Source: Bacteroides caccae
GTDB taxonomy: Bacteria > Bacteroidota > Bacteroidia > Bacteroidales > Bacteroidaceae
Reading direction: 5' to 3'
Assembly (NCBI RefSeq): GCF_002222615.2
Contig: NZ_CP022412.2
Location: 3,658,001 to 3,722,000 of the forward strand
Length of the DNA: 64,000 nucleotides
Under the pieces are notes generated by a model. The model saw only the letters and a list, made by a program, of their open reading frames with translations, made no database searches and was not told where the DNA came from. A program made the translations under genes and the position numbers. Of the stretch, positions 27,034 to 35,956 are shown in pieces (position 1 is the stretch's first letter; each line of letters begins with the position of its first letter).

Positions 27034-27257
27034 TATGAAGTACAAAAATAATATTCCTTATCAAATAATCCAAGGCTTTTCCACTTTAGAGAGAAATGGA
27101 AACAATAATAGACTATCTGATAAGGAATATCTTTAAAAGTATAGATAACTAAACGCTTTCTTATTTCTGACTTCCCGCCAAATACTCAAAACAGAGTTTC
27201 TTCAAATAAGCTTCCATACAAATTGATTTTAGTTAATATATGTCACTTAGAAAACAC

Positions 27258-28622
27258 TTAATTCGATATAGCAGGCATCGCAGTGCCTTTCGAGTACATT
27301 CTCTTTTGGTTATATCGCAAATACCAAATACAAATCAACAACGAAGCCACCGTCGACAAGGGCGGAGCAAAGCCCATGAGGAACAGCGAGGAACTGTCTA
27401 TCTGACTGAACCAGTACGACAACGGAATACGGAACAGGAAGGTCGCTATCAGACTGTGAATCATCGGGAATAATGAATTCCCCTGTCCGCTGAAGTAAGA
27501 ATTGATGCAAAACACAAAACTTACAATGATACAGTCGATACTATACCCCCGCAAATACTCCGCCGCCATTGTCACCACCGCCACATCTTTGGAAAAGAAT
27601 GCGGTAAGCGTCTCCGGAAGGAATTGGGAATACACACAAACCGATACACCGAAAACAAGGGCAATCCCAATGCCCGAAGCCAGGCATTTGTTCATCCGCT
27701 GTATCAGTCCCGCACCGTAATTCTGTGCCGTCATGGTTGCCACTGCCGATGATATCGCCATTGGCGGCAACATTGCAAAAACGATGATTTTCTCCACAAC
27801 ACCCAAAGACGCCGATGCGATGACTCCCATTTGGTTGACAATGACCGTTATAATCAAGAATGAAATATTGATTAACGCGTCCTGCAACGCAATAGGTGCT
27901 CCCAGCACCATAATCTTTTTGGATAAGTTCTTGTTAAGCCGGATATCTTTCCGAGTAAACTCGAAATGGAATCCATGACCGTGCAAGAACCAAAGCGAAA
28001 TAACAAAACTGCCCCCCTGTGCTGTTATTGTAGCCAATGCGGCTCCCGTAGCCCCCAAATGGAAATAGCCGACCAAGATAAAGTCGAGGACAATATTAAT
28101 CACGCACGCCAATCCTACAAAATAAAGCGGTGTTTTGGAGTCGCCCAGTCCACGCAGGATACCACACACTACGTTGTACCCAATAATGAATAAAATACCT
28201 GTCGAACATACCAAAATATAACTTTTCGTATCAGCCATTGCTTCCGCAGGCGTATGCATCAGTTCGGCTATCTGCCCGTGAAACACGACCATGACTAAAG
28301 TCAGCAAAACACCTACGATTGAAAACAGCCATACGGAAGAACCGATTGTAGATGCCACTTTCCTATTATCCTTTGCTCCGGTGGCAATAGCAATCAGTAC
28401 GGTTGTCCCTGTCGTAATGCCAAGGATGATACCTGTAATCGTCTGCATCACCTGGCTGCCGATAGCCACAGCCGCCACACTGGCAGAATCATCGTATTGC
28501 CCTACAACAAACAAGTCCGCCCCACCATAAAGTGCCTGAAGCACATTGGCAATAAGGAAAGGTACTGCAAATTGCAGCAATACTTTCGGAACGCTCCCCT
28601 GTGTCAAATTCAACTCTTTCAT
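27258..28622 (-). CDS. MATE-family multidrug efflux transporter
   Basis: 454 aa with about 12 hydrophobic segments in two similar halves (e.g. PKVLLQFAVPFLIANVLQAL at the N-terminus and ILVGYFHLGATGAALATITA in the middle). The halves follow the MatE domain pattern, with ALYGGADLFVVGQYDD as the first conserved loop. Likely exports cationic drugs or bile-derived compounds using an ion gradient. The transcript appears to begin at 28775 or so and to pass through a strong hairpin with a T tract before the start codon. Confidence 0.9.
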   Translation of the reverse strand: MKELNLTQGSVPKVLLQFAVPFLIANVLQALYGGADLFVVGQYDDSASVAAVAIGSQVMQTITGIILGITTGTTVLIAIATGAKDNRKVASTIGSSVWLFSIVGVLLTLVMVVFHGQIAELMHTPAEAMADTKSYILVCSTGILFIIGYNVVCGILRGLGDSKTPLYFVGLACVINIVLDFILVGYFHLGATGAALATITAQGGSFVISLWFLHGHGFHFEFTRKDIRLNKNLSKKIMVLGAPIALQDALINISFLIITVIVNQMGVIASASLGVVEKIIVFAMLPPMAISSAVATMTAQNYGAGLIQRMNKCLASGIGIALVFGVSVCVYSQFLPETLTAFFSKDVAVVTMAAEYLRGYSIDCIIVSFVFCINSYFSGQGNSLFPMIHSLIATFLFRIPLSYWFSQIDSSSLFLMGFAPPLSTVASLLICIWYLRYNQKRMYSKGTAMPAISN

Positions 28623-28664
28623 AGTTTCTTCGATACTTTACTTCTTATCTTAAATTGTTACAAT

Positions 28665-28720
28665 AAAAAATAGTGCCGGACAAGCGAATGATTTACACCA
28701 TTCATCTTATCCAGCACTAT
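28665..28720 (-). terminator. Terminator-like hairpin in the leader of the MATE gene
   Basis: Stem of about 20 bp (28671-28690 with 28699-28719, mismatches compatible with G-U pairs), then TTTTTTATTG on the minus strand. It lies downstream of a promoter-like site and 43 nt upstream of the MATE ATG, so it may be an attenuator; it may also simply end the SMR transcript. Confidence 0.75.
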
Positions 28721-28780
28721 AATTATCTATTATAGCACCCTCCGATGAGGATTTTTATGCCTGTCCCTATTTTCGGGCTG

Positions 28781-28812
28781 CAAATATGGGCTTTGTTTTC
28801 ATAACTACCAAA
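28781..28812 (-). promoter_or_regulatory. Promoter-like site before the MATE leader
   Basis: On the minus strand TTTG (28809-28812), 20-nt spacer, CATATTTG (28781-28788), one base off the -7 consensus. Confidence 0.5.
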
Positions 28813-28850
28813 TTATAGCTGCACTTTATTTTTCAGGATACAATCGGGTA

Positions 28851-29177
28851 TCAATGTGATACCAATTTCAACCCGATAATGGAGCAAATCAGTGTGAAGA
28901 TAAAGAACAACCGTCCCACACTTGCAGGTTCTTTAAAGAAGAAAATACCGATTAATACCGTGCCCGCCGCACCGATGCCTGTCCATATCGCATAAGCCGT
29001 ACCAACCGGCAATGTCTTGGTCACCTTTATCAGAAGCAGCATACTCACACATAAGGATACCAAGAGTACGAATGACCACACATATTTTTCCATTCCGAAT
29101 ACCCTGTTTATCTTTCCCAGGCAGAAAGTAAACACCAGCTCAAGGCAACCTGCCAAAATCAAAAGAATCCAATTCAT
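28851..29177 (-). CDS. Small multidrug resistance (SMR) transporter
   Basis: 108 aa, four transmembrane segments. The functional glutamate of the family is in LAGCLELVFTF (Glu13 or so), and GTAYAIWTGIGAAGTVLIG (about 57-75) is the SMR signature loop and helix 3. Works as a dimer; members export quaternary ammonium compounds or guanidinium. The Gdx/SugE and Qac subtypes cannot be separated with confidence here. It lies 86 nt downstream of a Crp-type regulator. Confidence 0.88.
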   Translation of the reverse strand: MNWILLILAGCLELVFTFCLGKINRVFGMEKYVWSFVLLVSLCVSMLLLIKVTKTLPVGTAYAIWTGIGAAGTVLIGIFFFKEPASVGRLFFIFTLICSIIGLKLVSH

Positions 29178-29263
29178 AACATTTTTTTATTTGCAAAGGT
29201 CATGAATTTCCGGCAGCCTCTATTTTACATTTGTAAAAAAGGGATTTTACATTTGATAAAAAA

Positions 29264-29833
29264 TCATCTTATCTTCGCCCTTATTCTGCTCAGACTAACT
29301 TGGGAGATTCCCAGATAGGAAGCGATAATACCTAATGGAACACGTTGAAGTATATCGGGGTAATCAGCAATCAAATCCTGATAGCGTTCCAATGAGGTCT
29401 TGAACTGCCGTGATATAAATAGCTGTTCTGATTTGATACACTCCCTTTCGGCAAACTTCCGCCCCCAGTTGGCTATATGTATATCCGCCAGATAAAGGTC
29501 GTGCAGTTTGTCGACACTTAATTCATACAGCACACTGTCTTCCAATAATTCTATATTCTCATATCCCGCCTGATTATTGTAAAGGGTCTGCAAAGGGAAA
29601 ATAGCGTCGCCCTCCTTTCCGAACCAGAATGTCACTTTCTTGTCCGATTTATAGGTATATGCATGCAACATTCCTTTCTTCATCAGATAGAATTTGGAAC
29701 TTTTACGGTTTGCCAGAAACAGGTGGAAACCTTTAGGATAGGTTACTTCCGGTGTTTCATTCAACAGGGCTTCCTTGGATGCAAGCGGCAGTTTGTAAAT
29801 ATTATCAATAATGTCATAGATGTCCATATCCAT
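29264..29833 (-). CDS. Crp/Fnr-family transcriptional regulator
   Basis: 189 aa. The N-terminal cyclic-nucleotide-binding-like domain (about 25-120, FHLFLANRKSSKFYLMKKG) lacks the arginine-serine phosphate cassette of true CRP, so cAMP binding is unlikely. The C-terminal HTH is short: RVPLGIIASYLGISQVSLSR (about 166-185). No cysteine set for an FeS cluster is seen. Upstream of the SMR gene, which it may control. Confidence 0.85.
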   Translation of the reverse strand: MDMDIYDIIDNIYKLPLASKEALLNETPEVTYPKGFHLFLANRKSSKFYLMKKGMLHAYTYKSDKKVTFWFGKEGDAIFPLQTLYNNQAGYENIELLEDSVLYELSVDKLHDLYLADIHIANWGRKFAERECIKSEQLFISRQFKTSLERYQDLIADYPDILQRVPLGIIASYLGISQVSLSRIRAKIR

Positions 29834-29840
29834 AGATTCT

Positions 29841-30045
29841 TTATTTCATTTGTTTGGCAACTCTGTTCAGAATGGAACGCATGATCGTTTTATGGAAAGG
29901 ACGAATAAAGAAGAAGTAGAATCGTCAATACTTCGGGAGTAACCACTTTATCACTCACTATTGTTTTTGAAAAAGAATCACAGTAATCCGCCGGAAGGTA
30001 ATTGGTGATGAGACTTCCCTCACATATGTTGTTTTGTACTTTCAT
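29841..30045 (-). pseudogene. DUF2867 protein with internal deletion
   Basis: An ATG at 30045 opens MKVQNNICEGSLITNYLPAD and then YCDSFSKTIVSDK, the start of DUF2867 proteins. After about 40 codons the frame shifts. In the next frame YFFFIRPFHKTIMRSILNRV and AKQMK, followed by a stop at 29841, give the family's C-terminal end. The central hundred or so residues are missing, so the gene has lost its middle by deletion. It directly precedes the Crp-type regulator. Confidence 0.6.
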
Positions 30046-30123
30046 AACTTGATGCGTTTTTAGATAACGTAGGCTGCGAAAATAATCACTTTAAATTGAT
30101 ATACAATAACTTTATCTGCTTTT

Positions 30124-31662
30124 CTATTCGCGGAAACGGAAGAAAGCAGGCAGGCGGTCGGGATTCAACGTGTAGCGGGCATGTTCTGTCAAAAACGGTT
30201 CGGAGTTCATCACTGCACAAGAATGGGGTACTGCCGACATCATTTCCCAATCCTTCTGCGAGTTGCCGACAATCAATACTTGCTCCAGAGGGAAAGCTAA
30301 AACTTTACATATATGGAGTACTCCTTTCTTTTTGCCGGCTTCCTTATGTACAACTGTGATAAGGGGTGGCTTATAAAATACCTGATAAGGTTTTGCTTTC
30401 AATCGGGAAAGAATGTTCTCCCTCTGTTCTTTCTCATAAACCAGCATGCTATACTTATAGACTTGGCCTTCATAGCTATGCGCCGTTATCTTTGCGGATT
30501 CCCCGTTTACATCCGGTAGTAATTCAACCGATAAACATCGGTTCCGCCCGTCATACAACAATAATCCACCGTCTGCAAATGCCCCACCTTTGAACAAACT
30601 GAAAAGAGTCTTACCTAATTTTCTCCGCGCCTGTTCCACTGATAAAGAAGTAGCCAGATATAATGGGACAGATTGCGCCATATAGTGTAAGACATTGGCA
30701 TAGTTTTCCGGAACTTTTCCTTGTGCATCGGTCAATGTTCCGTCCACATCGAAAAAAACGGCAGTAATCAAGGGCTTCTCCGGTATCCGCCAAAATGTAC
30801 CTTTGCCCATTATAGAATGCAAAGGATGATTAGTCAGATTACTGAAAGCAATGTAACAATCACAAACTTTCCGCTGACAAGAAAGCGAAGTGTCTAGCTT
30901 TTGACTCCGATAAAGATTGCCTATCTTCACCTTACTTCTAGGACAGGCAAAGATATCCCCTTTCCAGTCAATGAAGCAAGCACTTCTTCCGCCTGAGCAA
31001 TTCTCCCATTGAGCCGGAGCGTTTTGCAAATCATACTCGAAAAGATTATCCAGTTGAGTAAAAAAACGAACATCTTCGTTGCTCAATGGAGACTTTAACC
31101 CCTGCATGGCATTAATAAACAGATAAATATCCGGTGAAAGAGTATTTCGCAAATCAACAAGTATATTTTTTGCCAACGGGTTACCGACAGCTCCGGCACA
31201 AACCTGTATTCCTGCATTATGGAGCGTATGAAGTTGCCGGACAAATTTCTCTACTGAAGTCATTTCCGGATGAAAGCTAGCCCAAACTTTTATCTTATTT
31301 ATCAATGCCGGAGCAGTCCGGAGTTCGTTCAGCCATTCATCGGCAGGAAAAGAAAGATTAGTCTGACAGGAAATTCCGGTAACTTGCGGCAATGACGCAA
31401 GCTGTATGATTCCTTCCCTATAATAGCGATGTATGAGTGCTTCACCATAGGGAATGACAAATAGTTGCAAAGACTCTCCTTTCCATTGCTCAATAGCAGT
31501 AATAAAACGACTCCATGCCTGTTTGTCCTGCATCGTAGATGTAGGATGAGACTTCTTGCCGAAAGGACAATAAGAACAAGTGTAGTTACAACTATTCAAT
31601 TTACCCCGATAGTATATACGTCGGACGGAAAGTAAAGAACCCTCGTTTGTCATTTCATTCAA
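30124..31662 (-). CDS. STM4011-family radical SAM protein fused to a HAD hydrolase
   Basis: 512 aa, clearly two parts. Residues 1-285 are a radical SAM protein: the 4Fe-4S cysteines are C25, C29 and C32 in SCNYTCSYC, and a SPASM/twitch-like set follows (C222, C229, C240, C262, C267, C269) around ACFIDWKGDIFACPRSKVKI. Residues about 298-512 are a HAD phosphatase of the Cof type with DVDGTLTD (305-312) and GNSQKDWEMM as the last acidic motif. STM4011 proteins normally end after the first part, so the HAD is an extra. The gene is the last of the five-gene cassette, 29 nt after the STM4012 gene. Substrate unknown. Confidence 0.85.
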   Translation of the reverse strand: MNEMTNEGSLLSVRRIYYRGKLNSCNYTCSYCPFGKKSHPTSTMQDKQAWSRFITAIEQWKGESLQLFVIPYGEALIHRYYREGIIQLASLPQVTGISCQTNLSFPADEWLNELRTAPALINKIKVWASFHPEMTSVEKFVRQLHTLHNAGIQVCAGAVGNPLAKNILVDLRNTLSPDIYLFINAMQGLKSPLSNEDVRFFTQLDNLFEYDLQNAPAQWENCSGGRSACFIDWKGDIFACPRSKVKIGNLYRSQKLDTSLSCQRKVCDCYIAFSNLTNHPLHSIMGKGTFWRIPEKPLITAVFFDVDGTLTDAQGKVPENYANVLHYMAQSVPLYLATSLSVEQARRKLGKTLFSLFKGGAFADGGLLLYDGRNRCLSVELLPDVNGESAKITAHSYEGQVYKYSMLVYEKEQRENILSRLKAKPYQVFYKPPLITVVHKEAGKKKGVLHICKVLAFPLEQVLIVGNSQKDWEMMSAVPHSCAVMNSEPFLTEHARYTLNPDRLPAFFRFRE

Positions 31663-31691
31663 ATATCATTTAAACTTCACTCAATTTTCAT

Positions 31692-32966
31692 TCAATAGGA
31701 ATAAGTCTCCATTAATTGCCTGATTCCCGGAGTGATAAATAGCTGACCGATATAATCGGAATAACCAAGTCCTTCGGGAGTCAGCCGGATACGTTCAGGA
31801 GTTTCCTCTATCCAGTACTGTTCCGCCAATTGGCGGAACAACGGAGTCCTATCAAGCGGCTCTCCAAAACGCCGAGTATATTCAGCCTTGTCAATCCCCA
31901 TATAGTACATCAGATTCTTGATGATAAAACGTTGTTGTTGTTCCTTTGCGGAAAGGATAAATCCGTTACGGGCTACGGTGAAATCAGTGGTTGCCATATA
32001 TTCGTCTATCTCGCGGGCAATGCATTGCTGACAGACTGTATACCGGGTAGCATAGTGTAAATCACCCAAATAGCTGCGTCCACCCGACCCACACGAAAGC
32101 ATTACTTCATCGCCACATGAGACTTCCGCGTCAGTGGACGGATGATGAATGAAACGCCGCATGGATGTTTGCAGAAAGCCTTTTGCTTGCAATAACTTGC
32201 AAGCGGCACGATACATTCGAAAACAGACATCATCTGGTTCCCGTTCGGTAATACCTGTACCCTGACGTACATATAGCGGATAAATAAACAGTTCGTTCGG
32301 CTGGAACCGGAGCGCTTCTTCCAGTGAATAGAGGAAACTTTCTACCGTCTGTCCCTTAATACCATAAATCAAGTCGATATTGAAATAGGGAAAATCCATT
32401 TGGCGGATATCGTCTAATGCTTGATAAATAGTGTTTTGCCGGGGACGCCTTTTGATAGCTTTCAGTTCTTCATCTTGAAAACTCTGTATGCCGATACTTA
32501 CGCGAGATACTCCCGCCTTTTTCAAGACATTGAGACGCGGACGATCTGCATATTCCGGTGAAGTCTCTACGGAAGTAAAGGCATGGGACGGATGCACGCC
32601 GAACAAAGCGGCGGTAGCCATTAGTTGTTCCAGTTGCGGAACAGTCAGCAGCAACGGAGTACCGCCGCCGATGGCAAAGCTATCAAACGTCAGTCCGGCA
32701 GTGAGCGGTGAGAGTTGTTGCGCCTGTCTGTGAAGGGTGTCCAGATAAGTGGCGATATATTCTGTACGGTTCGTTTGCAAAGAGAATAAGTTGCAGTATC
32801 CGCATTTATGGCTACAAAAAGGGATATGAAAGTAGAGTGACGCCTTTCTGCCTTGCAGTTGCTCCAAATATGGGAGCAACGAAACCGGAGCAGGAAAAGG
32901 ACGGTACGCCGTTTTATGCGGATAACTATACATATAGTCTACATATCGGGATAGAGGTTGATTCAT
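31692..32966 (-). CDS. STM4012-family (HemN-like) radical SAM protein
   Basis: 424 aa. C51, C55 and C58 in FHIPFCSHKCGYCN bind the radical-SAM cluster. AIGGGTPLLLTVPQL (about 107-121) is the GGGTP SAM-binding motif, and VSIGIQSFQDEEL matches HemN/HutW. The C-terminal HemN-type domain is present. Despite the resemblance to coproporphyrinogen oxidase it is a separate family that travels with STM4011, STM4013, STM4014 and STM4015. It overlaps the STM4013 gene by 4 nt (ATGA type). A haem role is not supported by context. Confidence 0.88.
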   Translation of the reverse strand: MNQPLSRYVDYMYSYPHKTAYRPFPAPVSLLPYLEQLQGRKASLYFHIPFCSHKCGYCNLFSLQTNRTEYIATYLDTLHRQAQQLSPLTAGLTFDSFAIGGGTPLLLTVPQLEQLMATAALFGVHPSHAFTSVETSPEYADRPRLNVLKKAGVSRVSIGIQSFQDEELKAIKRRPRQNTIYQALDDIRQMDFPYFNIDLIYGIKGQTVESFLYSLEEALRFQPNELFIYPLYVRQGTGITEREPDDVCFRMYRAACKLLQAKGFLQTSMRRFIHHPSTDAEVSCGDEVMLSCGSGGRSYLGDLHYATRYTVCQQCIAREIDEYMATTDFTVARNGFILSAKEQQQRFIIKNLMYYMGIDKAEYTRRFGEPLDRTPLFRQLAEQYWIEETPERIRLTPEGLGYSDYIGQLFITPGIRQLMETYSY

Positions 32967-33823
32967 TGTTTCGTCAGGATAAAGTGTTTGTAAGGAACCG
33001 TGTAGACTGTTTCGTGGGATATGCAGTGATATTCGTAGCCGTCTTCACCATAGCAGGTGCCGTGGTCGGAAAGGGCAATCACCAGTGTGTCGGCACGCTT
33101 CTGAAAAACTTCAAACAAACGGGGCAACTGACTGTCGATATATCTCAATGCCGCCGCGTGCGATTCCTTATCGTCTTTCGTTTTACCTTTCACATAGTGA
33201 CAGTTCGGGTAATGGATAGCGGAAAAGTTGATATACATGAATATACGTTTGTCCGCAGAGTAATTCTCCAGTTTCTTCAAGGCAAAATCAATCTGCTTCT
33301 CCGTACTGTCAGGAGCCGTACAGCCAAAGATCGGCAGCCAGTAACTTTTCGTAAAATAACCGGGAAACACACGTCCCAGTTCATTGCGTTTGCTGAAGAA
33401 ATTCACGCCGCCTATGCAGATTGTCTCATATCCCTTATTGGCAAGGCTCTGCACGAAAGTAGCTTCCGTAAACGGATAACTGCCTTTGGGCGGGATACGC
33501 CCCGTCCCTGCCTGCACAGGGAAAAACAGCCATTTACGGCTACGCAAGGAATGAGGCTCTGCCGGCGAAGGAAGAAAGCCTGCAAAAATAGCAAAATGAG
33601 AGGGATAAGTAAAATTTCCCGGCGCATGCCTTTTCTCCCACAAACCACCGTGACTGTTCAGAACCGGTGTCCCTCCGGCAGCTTCTTCCGCTTTACTCAC
33701 ATCGTAGCGCAACGTATCGAAGCAAAGCATAAGTATATCATGTGTCCCTACCACCCGGTTCATATCCATATCAGGACACTGGTTTTGTTCTCCAGCGGGC
33801 AGTTCATCTATCTGCATGGTCAT
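32963..33823 (-). CDS. STM4013/SEN3800-family hydrolase (alkaline-phosphatase superfamily)
   Basis: 286 aa. DILMLCFDTLRYD (about 29-41) is the first metal-binding Asp strand, NFTYPSHFAIFAGFLPSP (about 69-86) carries the nucleophile-side Thr/Ser, and ALSDHGTCYGEDGY holds the C-terminal DHG metal site. It lacks a CxPxR formylglycine motif, so it is not a classical sulfatase; phosphodiesterase or phosphotransferase chemistry is more likely. It overlaps the ATP-grasp gene upstream by 20 nt; a later start at MNRVVGTHD is possible. Fourth of the cassette in transcription order from STM4015 counted as first it is third. Confidence 0.8.
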   Translation of the reverse strand: MTMQIDELPAGEQNQCPDMDMNRVVGTHDILMLCFDTLRYDVSKAEEAAGGTPVLNSHGGLWEKRHAPGNFTYPSHFAIFAGFLPSPAEPHSLRSRKWLFFPVQAGTGRIPPKGSYPFTEATFVQSLANKGYETICIGGVNFFSKRNELGRVFPGYFTKSYWLPIFGCTAPDSTEKQIDFALKKLENYSADKRIFMYINFSAIHYPNCHYVKGKTKDDKESHAAALRYIDSQLPRLFEVFQKRADTLVIALSDHGTCYGEDGYEYHCISHETVYTVPYKHFILTKQ

Positions 33824-34814
33824 ATTTCTTTTTTATTGTTCTTATCTGTCGGGTATAAATAGAATTGTGAGCGTACATATCCTGGTAAATGTGGTCGCCT
33901 TGTCCGTTGACCTCAATAATATAAGGAGTATCCGTTCCTCTTTCTATCAGTACATCTACTCCGCCATATCGCAAACCCAGTGTGCGGACGGCTTTCCTGC
34001 ATAAGAGGTAAATCCGTTGACGGACATCTTCTGACAAGGGAAGTTCGCTCCACAGGCGTGCGTTGTTGTTCAGGTGCAGATTGGTTATACCCCCCTTGCT
34101 ACATCTGACTACCACATAGTCAATCTCTTCCTCTCCAGATACTACCCGAAGGTCATAATTCTCTCCCTGCAACTGCTCCTTAGGTATCCATTCTTCCAAA
34201 ATAGCCCCGGTATGCATGACCGCTTCCGCCAATGGAAGAATATCTTGCTCCTTAGTCAGACGATGAATACGTTTTGTATTATGAATGACTCTGTCCACTT
34301 TCTGCAAGGTAGTATAAACCACCCATTTCTTCTGACGCGGCTGATAGCGGATTGCCATAATGCCACCTGCTCCCGAACCATAACGTGGTTTCAGAAAACA
34401 CCCCCTGCTACAACCGGAAAGAGCTTGCGCCAGTTCATCGAAAGAATGTGGAGTATCCAACATCGGAGTTACATTCAGATCATTGGCTGATAAAATCCGT
34501 TTGGCTTCCTTTTTATCAAGAGCCTGCAATAATGCATGAGGCGGATTCAAGAAATGCACATCGTCAGGCAGTGCCGTCTCGTCCAACCGCTGTAATATCG
34601 TTTTGTATTCGTCATTAAACAGGGTATATTTCAGAAAATCCGTTTCGCAGCTTACCCACGGTTCCAATTTGACAACTGCCTGCCGCAATGATGGCAGGCA
34701 ATTGAACAATTCTTCGTAAGTCATAAAGCGGACTCCCGTCTGCAAGCTCCTGCCGGCTTCAACAAAGTATTCGATGCGTTTGAACGGAGAGTTGCTGACA
34801 ACGATTATCTGCAT
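33804..34814 (-). CDS. STM4014-family ATP-grasp protein
   Basis: 336 aa from MQIIVVSNSPFKR (34814). A start 11 codons earlier would overlap the previous gene by 28 nt, whereas this one leaves 5 nt. ATP-grasp features: GCFLKPRYGSGAGGIMAIRY (about 132-151, phosphate loop) and YGGVDVLIERGTDTPYIIEV then NGQG (metal-binding E-x-N near the C-terminus). Such enzymes join a carboxylate to an amine or another nucleophile. With two radical SAM enzymes and a hydrolase beside it, it points to synthesis or modification of a small molecule or peptide. Confidence 0.82.
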   Translation of the reverse strand: MQIIVVSNSPFKRIEYFVEAGRSLQTGVRFMTYEELFNCLPSLRQAVVKLEPWVSCETDFLKYTLFNDEYKTILQRLDETALPDDVHFLNPPHALLQALDKKEAKRILSANDLNVTPMLDTPHSFDELAQALSGCSRGCFLKPRYGSGAGGIMAIRYQPRQKKWVVYTTLQKVDRVIHNTKRIHRLTKEQDILPLAEAVMHTGAILEEWIPKEQLQGENYDLRVVSGEEEIDYVVVRCSKGGITNLHLNNNARLWSELPLSEDVRQRIYLLCRKAVRTLGLRYGGVDVLIERGTDTPYIIEVNGQGDHIYQDMYAHNSIYTRQIRTIKKKYDHADR

Positions 34815-34819
34815 TTCCC

Positions 34820-35893
34820 CTACTCCGTAATCATCGGGTAATACCACATTTCACCGTCGTCCTCATCAGCTTCTTCCGATTCTGCAATGTCAATCTTCAT
34901 CGGAAGTTCCTGCAACTTCTTCTTCATACCCTTGCTCAAATAATTGTAGCGCATATTAATAAACTTCAAATGGGCAATCTTGTCCATATTGTCCAGCAAG
35001 AGTTGGGCACCTTCATCTTTGAGGACACCTGCCGAAATATCCATTGTCTCCAATTGAGGAAGGATATCCGACTCCAGGAACATTTTTACAATCTCATCCT
35101 GTTCTTCCGAGTTCACGATGCCAAGATAAGTCAATTTCGGGAAACGCGTCTTAGAGAAAAGCGGACGGAATATCTCAATATCAGCTTCAAAGCCGTAGTC
35201 TTCCACGCCGACATACAGAACCAGTTTTTCCAGATTCGGAAAATCGGACGCCAGAATATCCTCTACGACTTCCGTAGGAAGACCGCCACTGATAATCTCC
35301 AGTGAACGCAATTCCGGACGTGAGGTTTGTCCCAGGCGCAGGCAATTCGTACCTTTTATTTTCAAGTCTTTCAATTTGGGCATAGCGTCGAGCAACGGGC
35401 TGAGGTCTGCCTGTTCAATCCAGGAGATCTCCTGTTCTTCCTGATCGATATCTCCCCAAAACAAGCCTTCAATGTGTGCAAATTTATCTTTATTTTCGAG
35501 TATTCCTTTCAGTAAATCGGAGCAATCTTCACCTTCATAGTCCCAACAACCGATAGTGATTTGTTTATATTCGGGCAAATGCTTGTCTTTCAAAATCTTA
35601 TCCAATAGCCGGACATCGTTTTCGTATTCATCATAACTCAAAGTGTATTTCTTGGCTTCCACTTTCATCTCGCGTGCCGTTTCCTCTGCTGTTTCCACAT
35701 AGCCTTTCTTTGTTTTCTCCGCAATAAGTTTATTGGCAGCTTTTTCGGCTTCTTCAGCAGTCGAGTAGTTTTTGACTTGTGTCTGACCGTCTGTTCCCAA
35801 TTTGCCATAGTTAACGGTTACGTCTGTTCCAACTACATCTATACTCCAGAATTTCTGTGACTTAAAGTCTTGAAATACGAATACTCTTTTCAT
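34820..35893 (-). CDS. STM4015-family protein: WGR domain plus leucine-rich repeats
   Basis: 357 aa from MKRVFVFQD (35893), which follows the promoter at 35957-35986; the longer frame to 35959 would start upstream of the expected transcript. Residues 1-75 are a WGR domain (KFWSIDVVGTDVTVNYGKLG, then AEEAEKAANKLIAEKTKKGY). After a linker, about 160-340 form irregular leucine-rich repeats (LKDLKIKGTNCLRLG, PNLEKLVLYVG, PQLETMDISAGVLKDEGAQL). The end is acidic (ESEEADEDDGEMWYYPMITE). No enzymatic motif; it may be the carrier, substrate or scaffold of the cassette. First gene of the operon. Confidence 0.83.
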   Translation of the reverse strand: MKRVFVFQDFKSQKFWSIDVVGTDVTVNYGKLGTDGQTQVKNYSTAEEAEKAANKLIAEKTKKGYVETAEETAREMKVEAKKYTLSYDEYENDVRLLDKILKDKHLPEYKQITIGCWDYEGEDCSDLLKGILENKDKFAHIEGLFWGDIDQEEQEISWIEQADLSPLLDAMPKLKDLKIKGTNCLRLGQTSRPELRSLEIISGGLPTEVVEDILASDFPNLEKLVLYVGVEDYGFEADIEIFRPLFSKTRFPKLTYLGIVNSEEQDEIVKMFLESDILPQLETMDISAGVLKDEGAQLLLDNMDKIAHLKFINMRYNYLSKGMKKKLQELPMKIDIAESEEADEDDGEMWYYPMITE

Positions 35894-35956
35894 AATACTT
35901 TTTTTAATGGTTGATATTTGCCCATTCAAAGCGCAAGAACGCATGAACGACGTCTG

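Noticed and set aside
27183..27236. 17-codon minus-strand frame MEAYLKKLCFEYLAGSQ
   Set aside because: Too short and without family match; it might be the end of a lost gene, but this cannot be supported.
31692..32966. Oxygen-independent coproporphyrinogen oxidase (hemN/hemW)
   Set aside because: HemN-like in fold, but the neighbours are the STM4011/4013/4014/4015 genes, not haem genes, so the STM4012 family is the better call.
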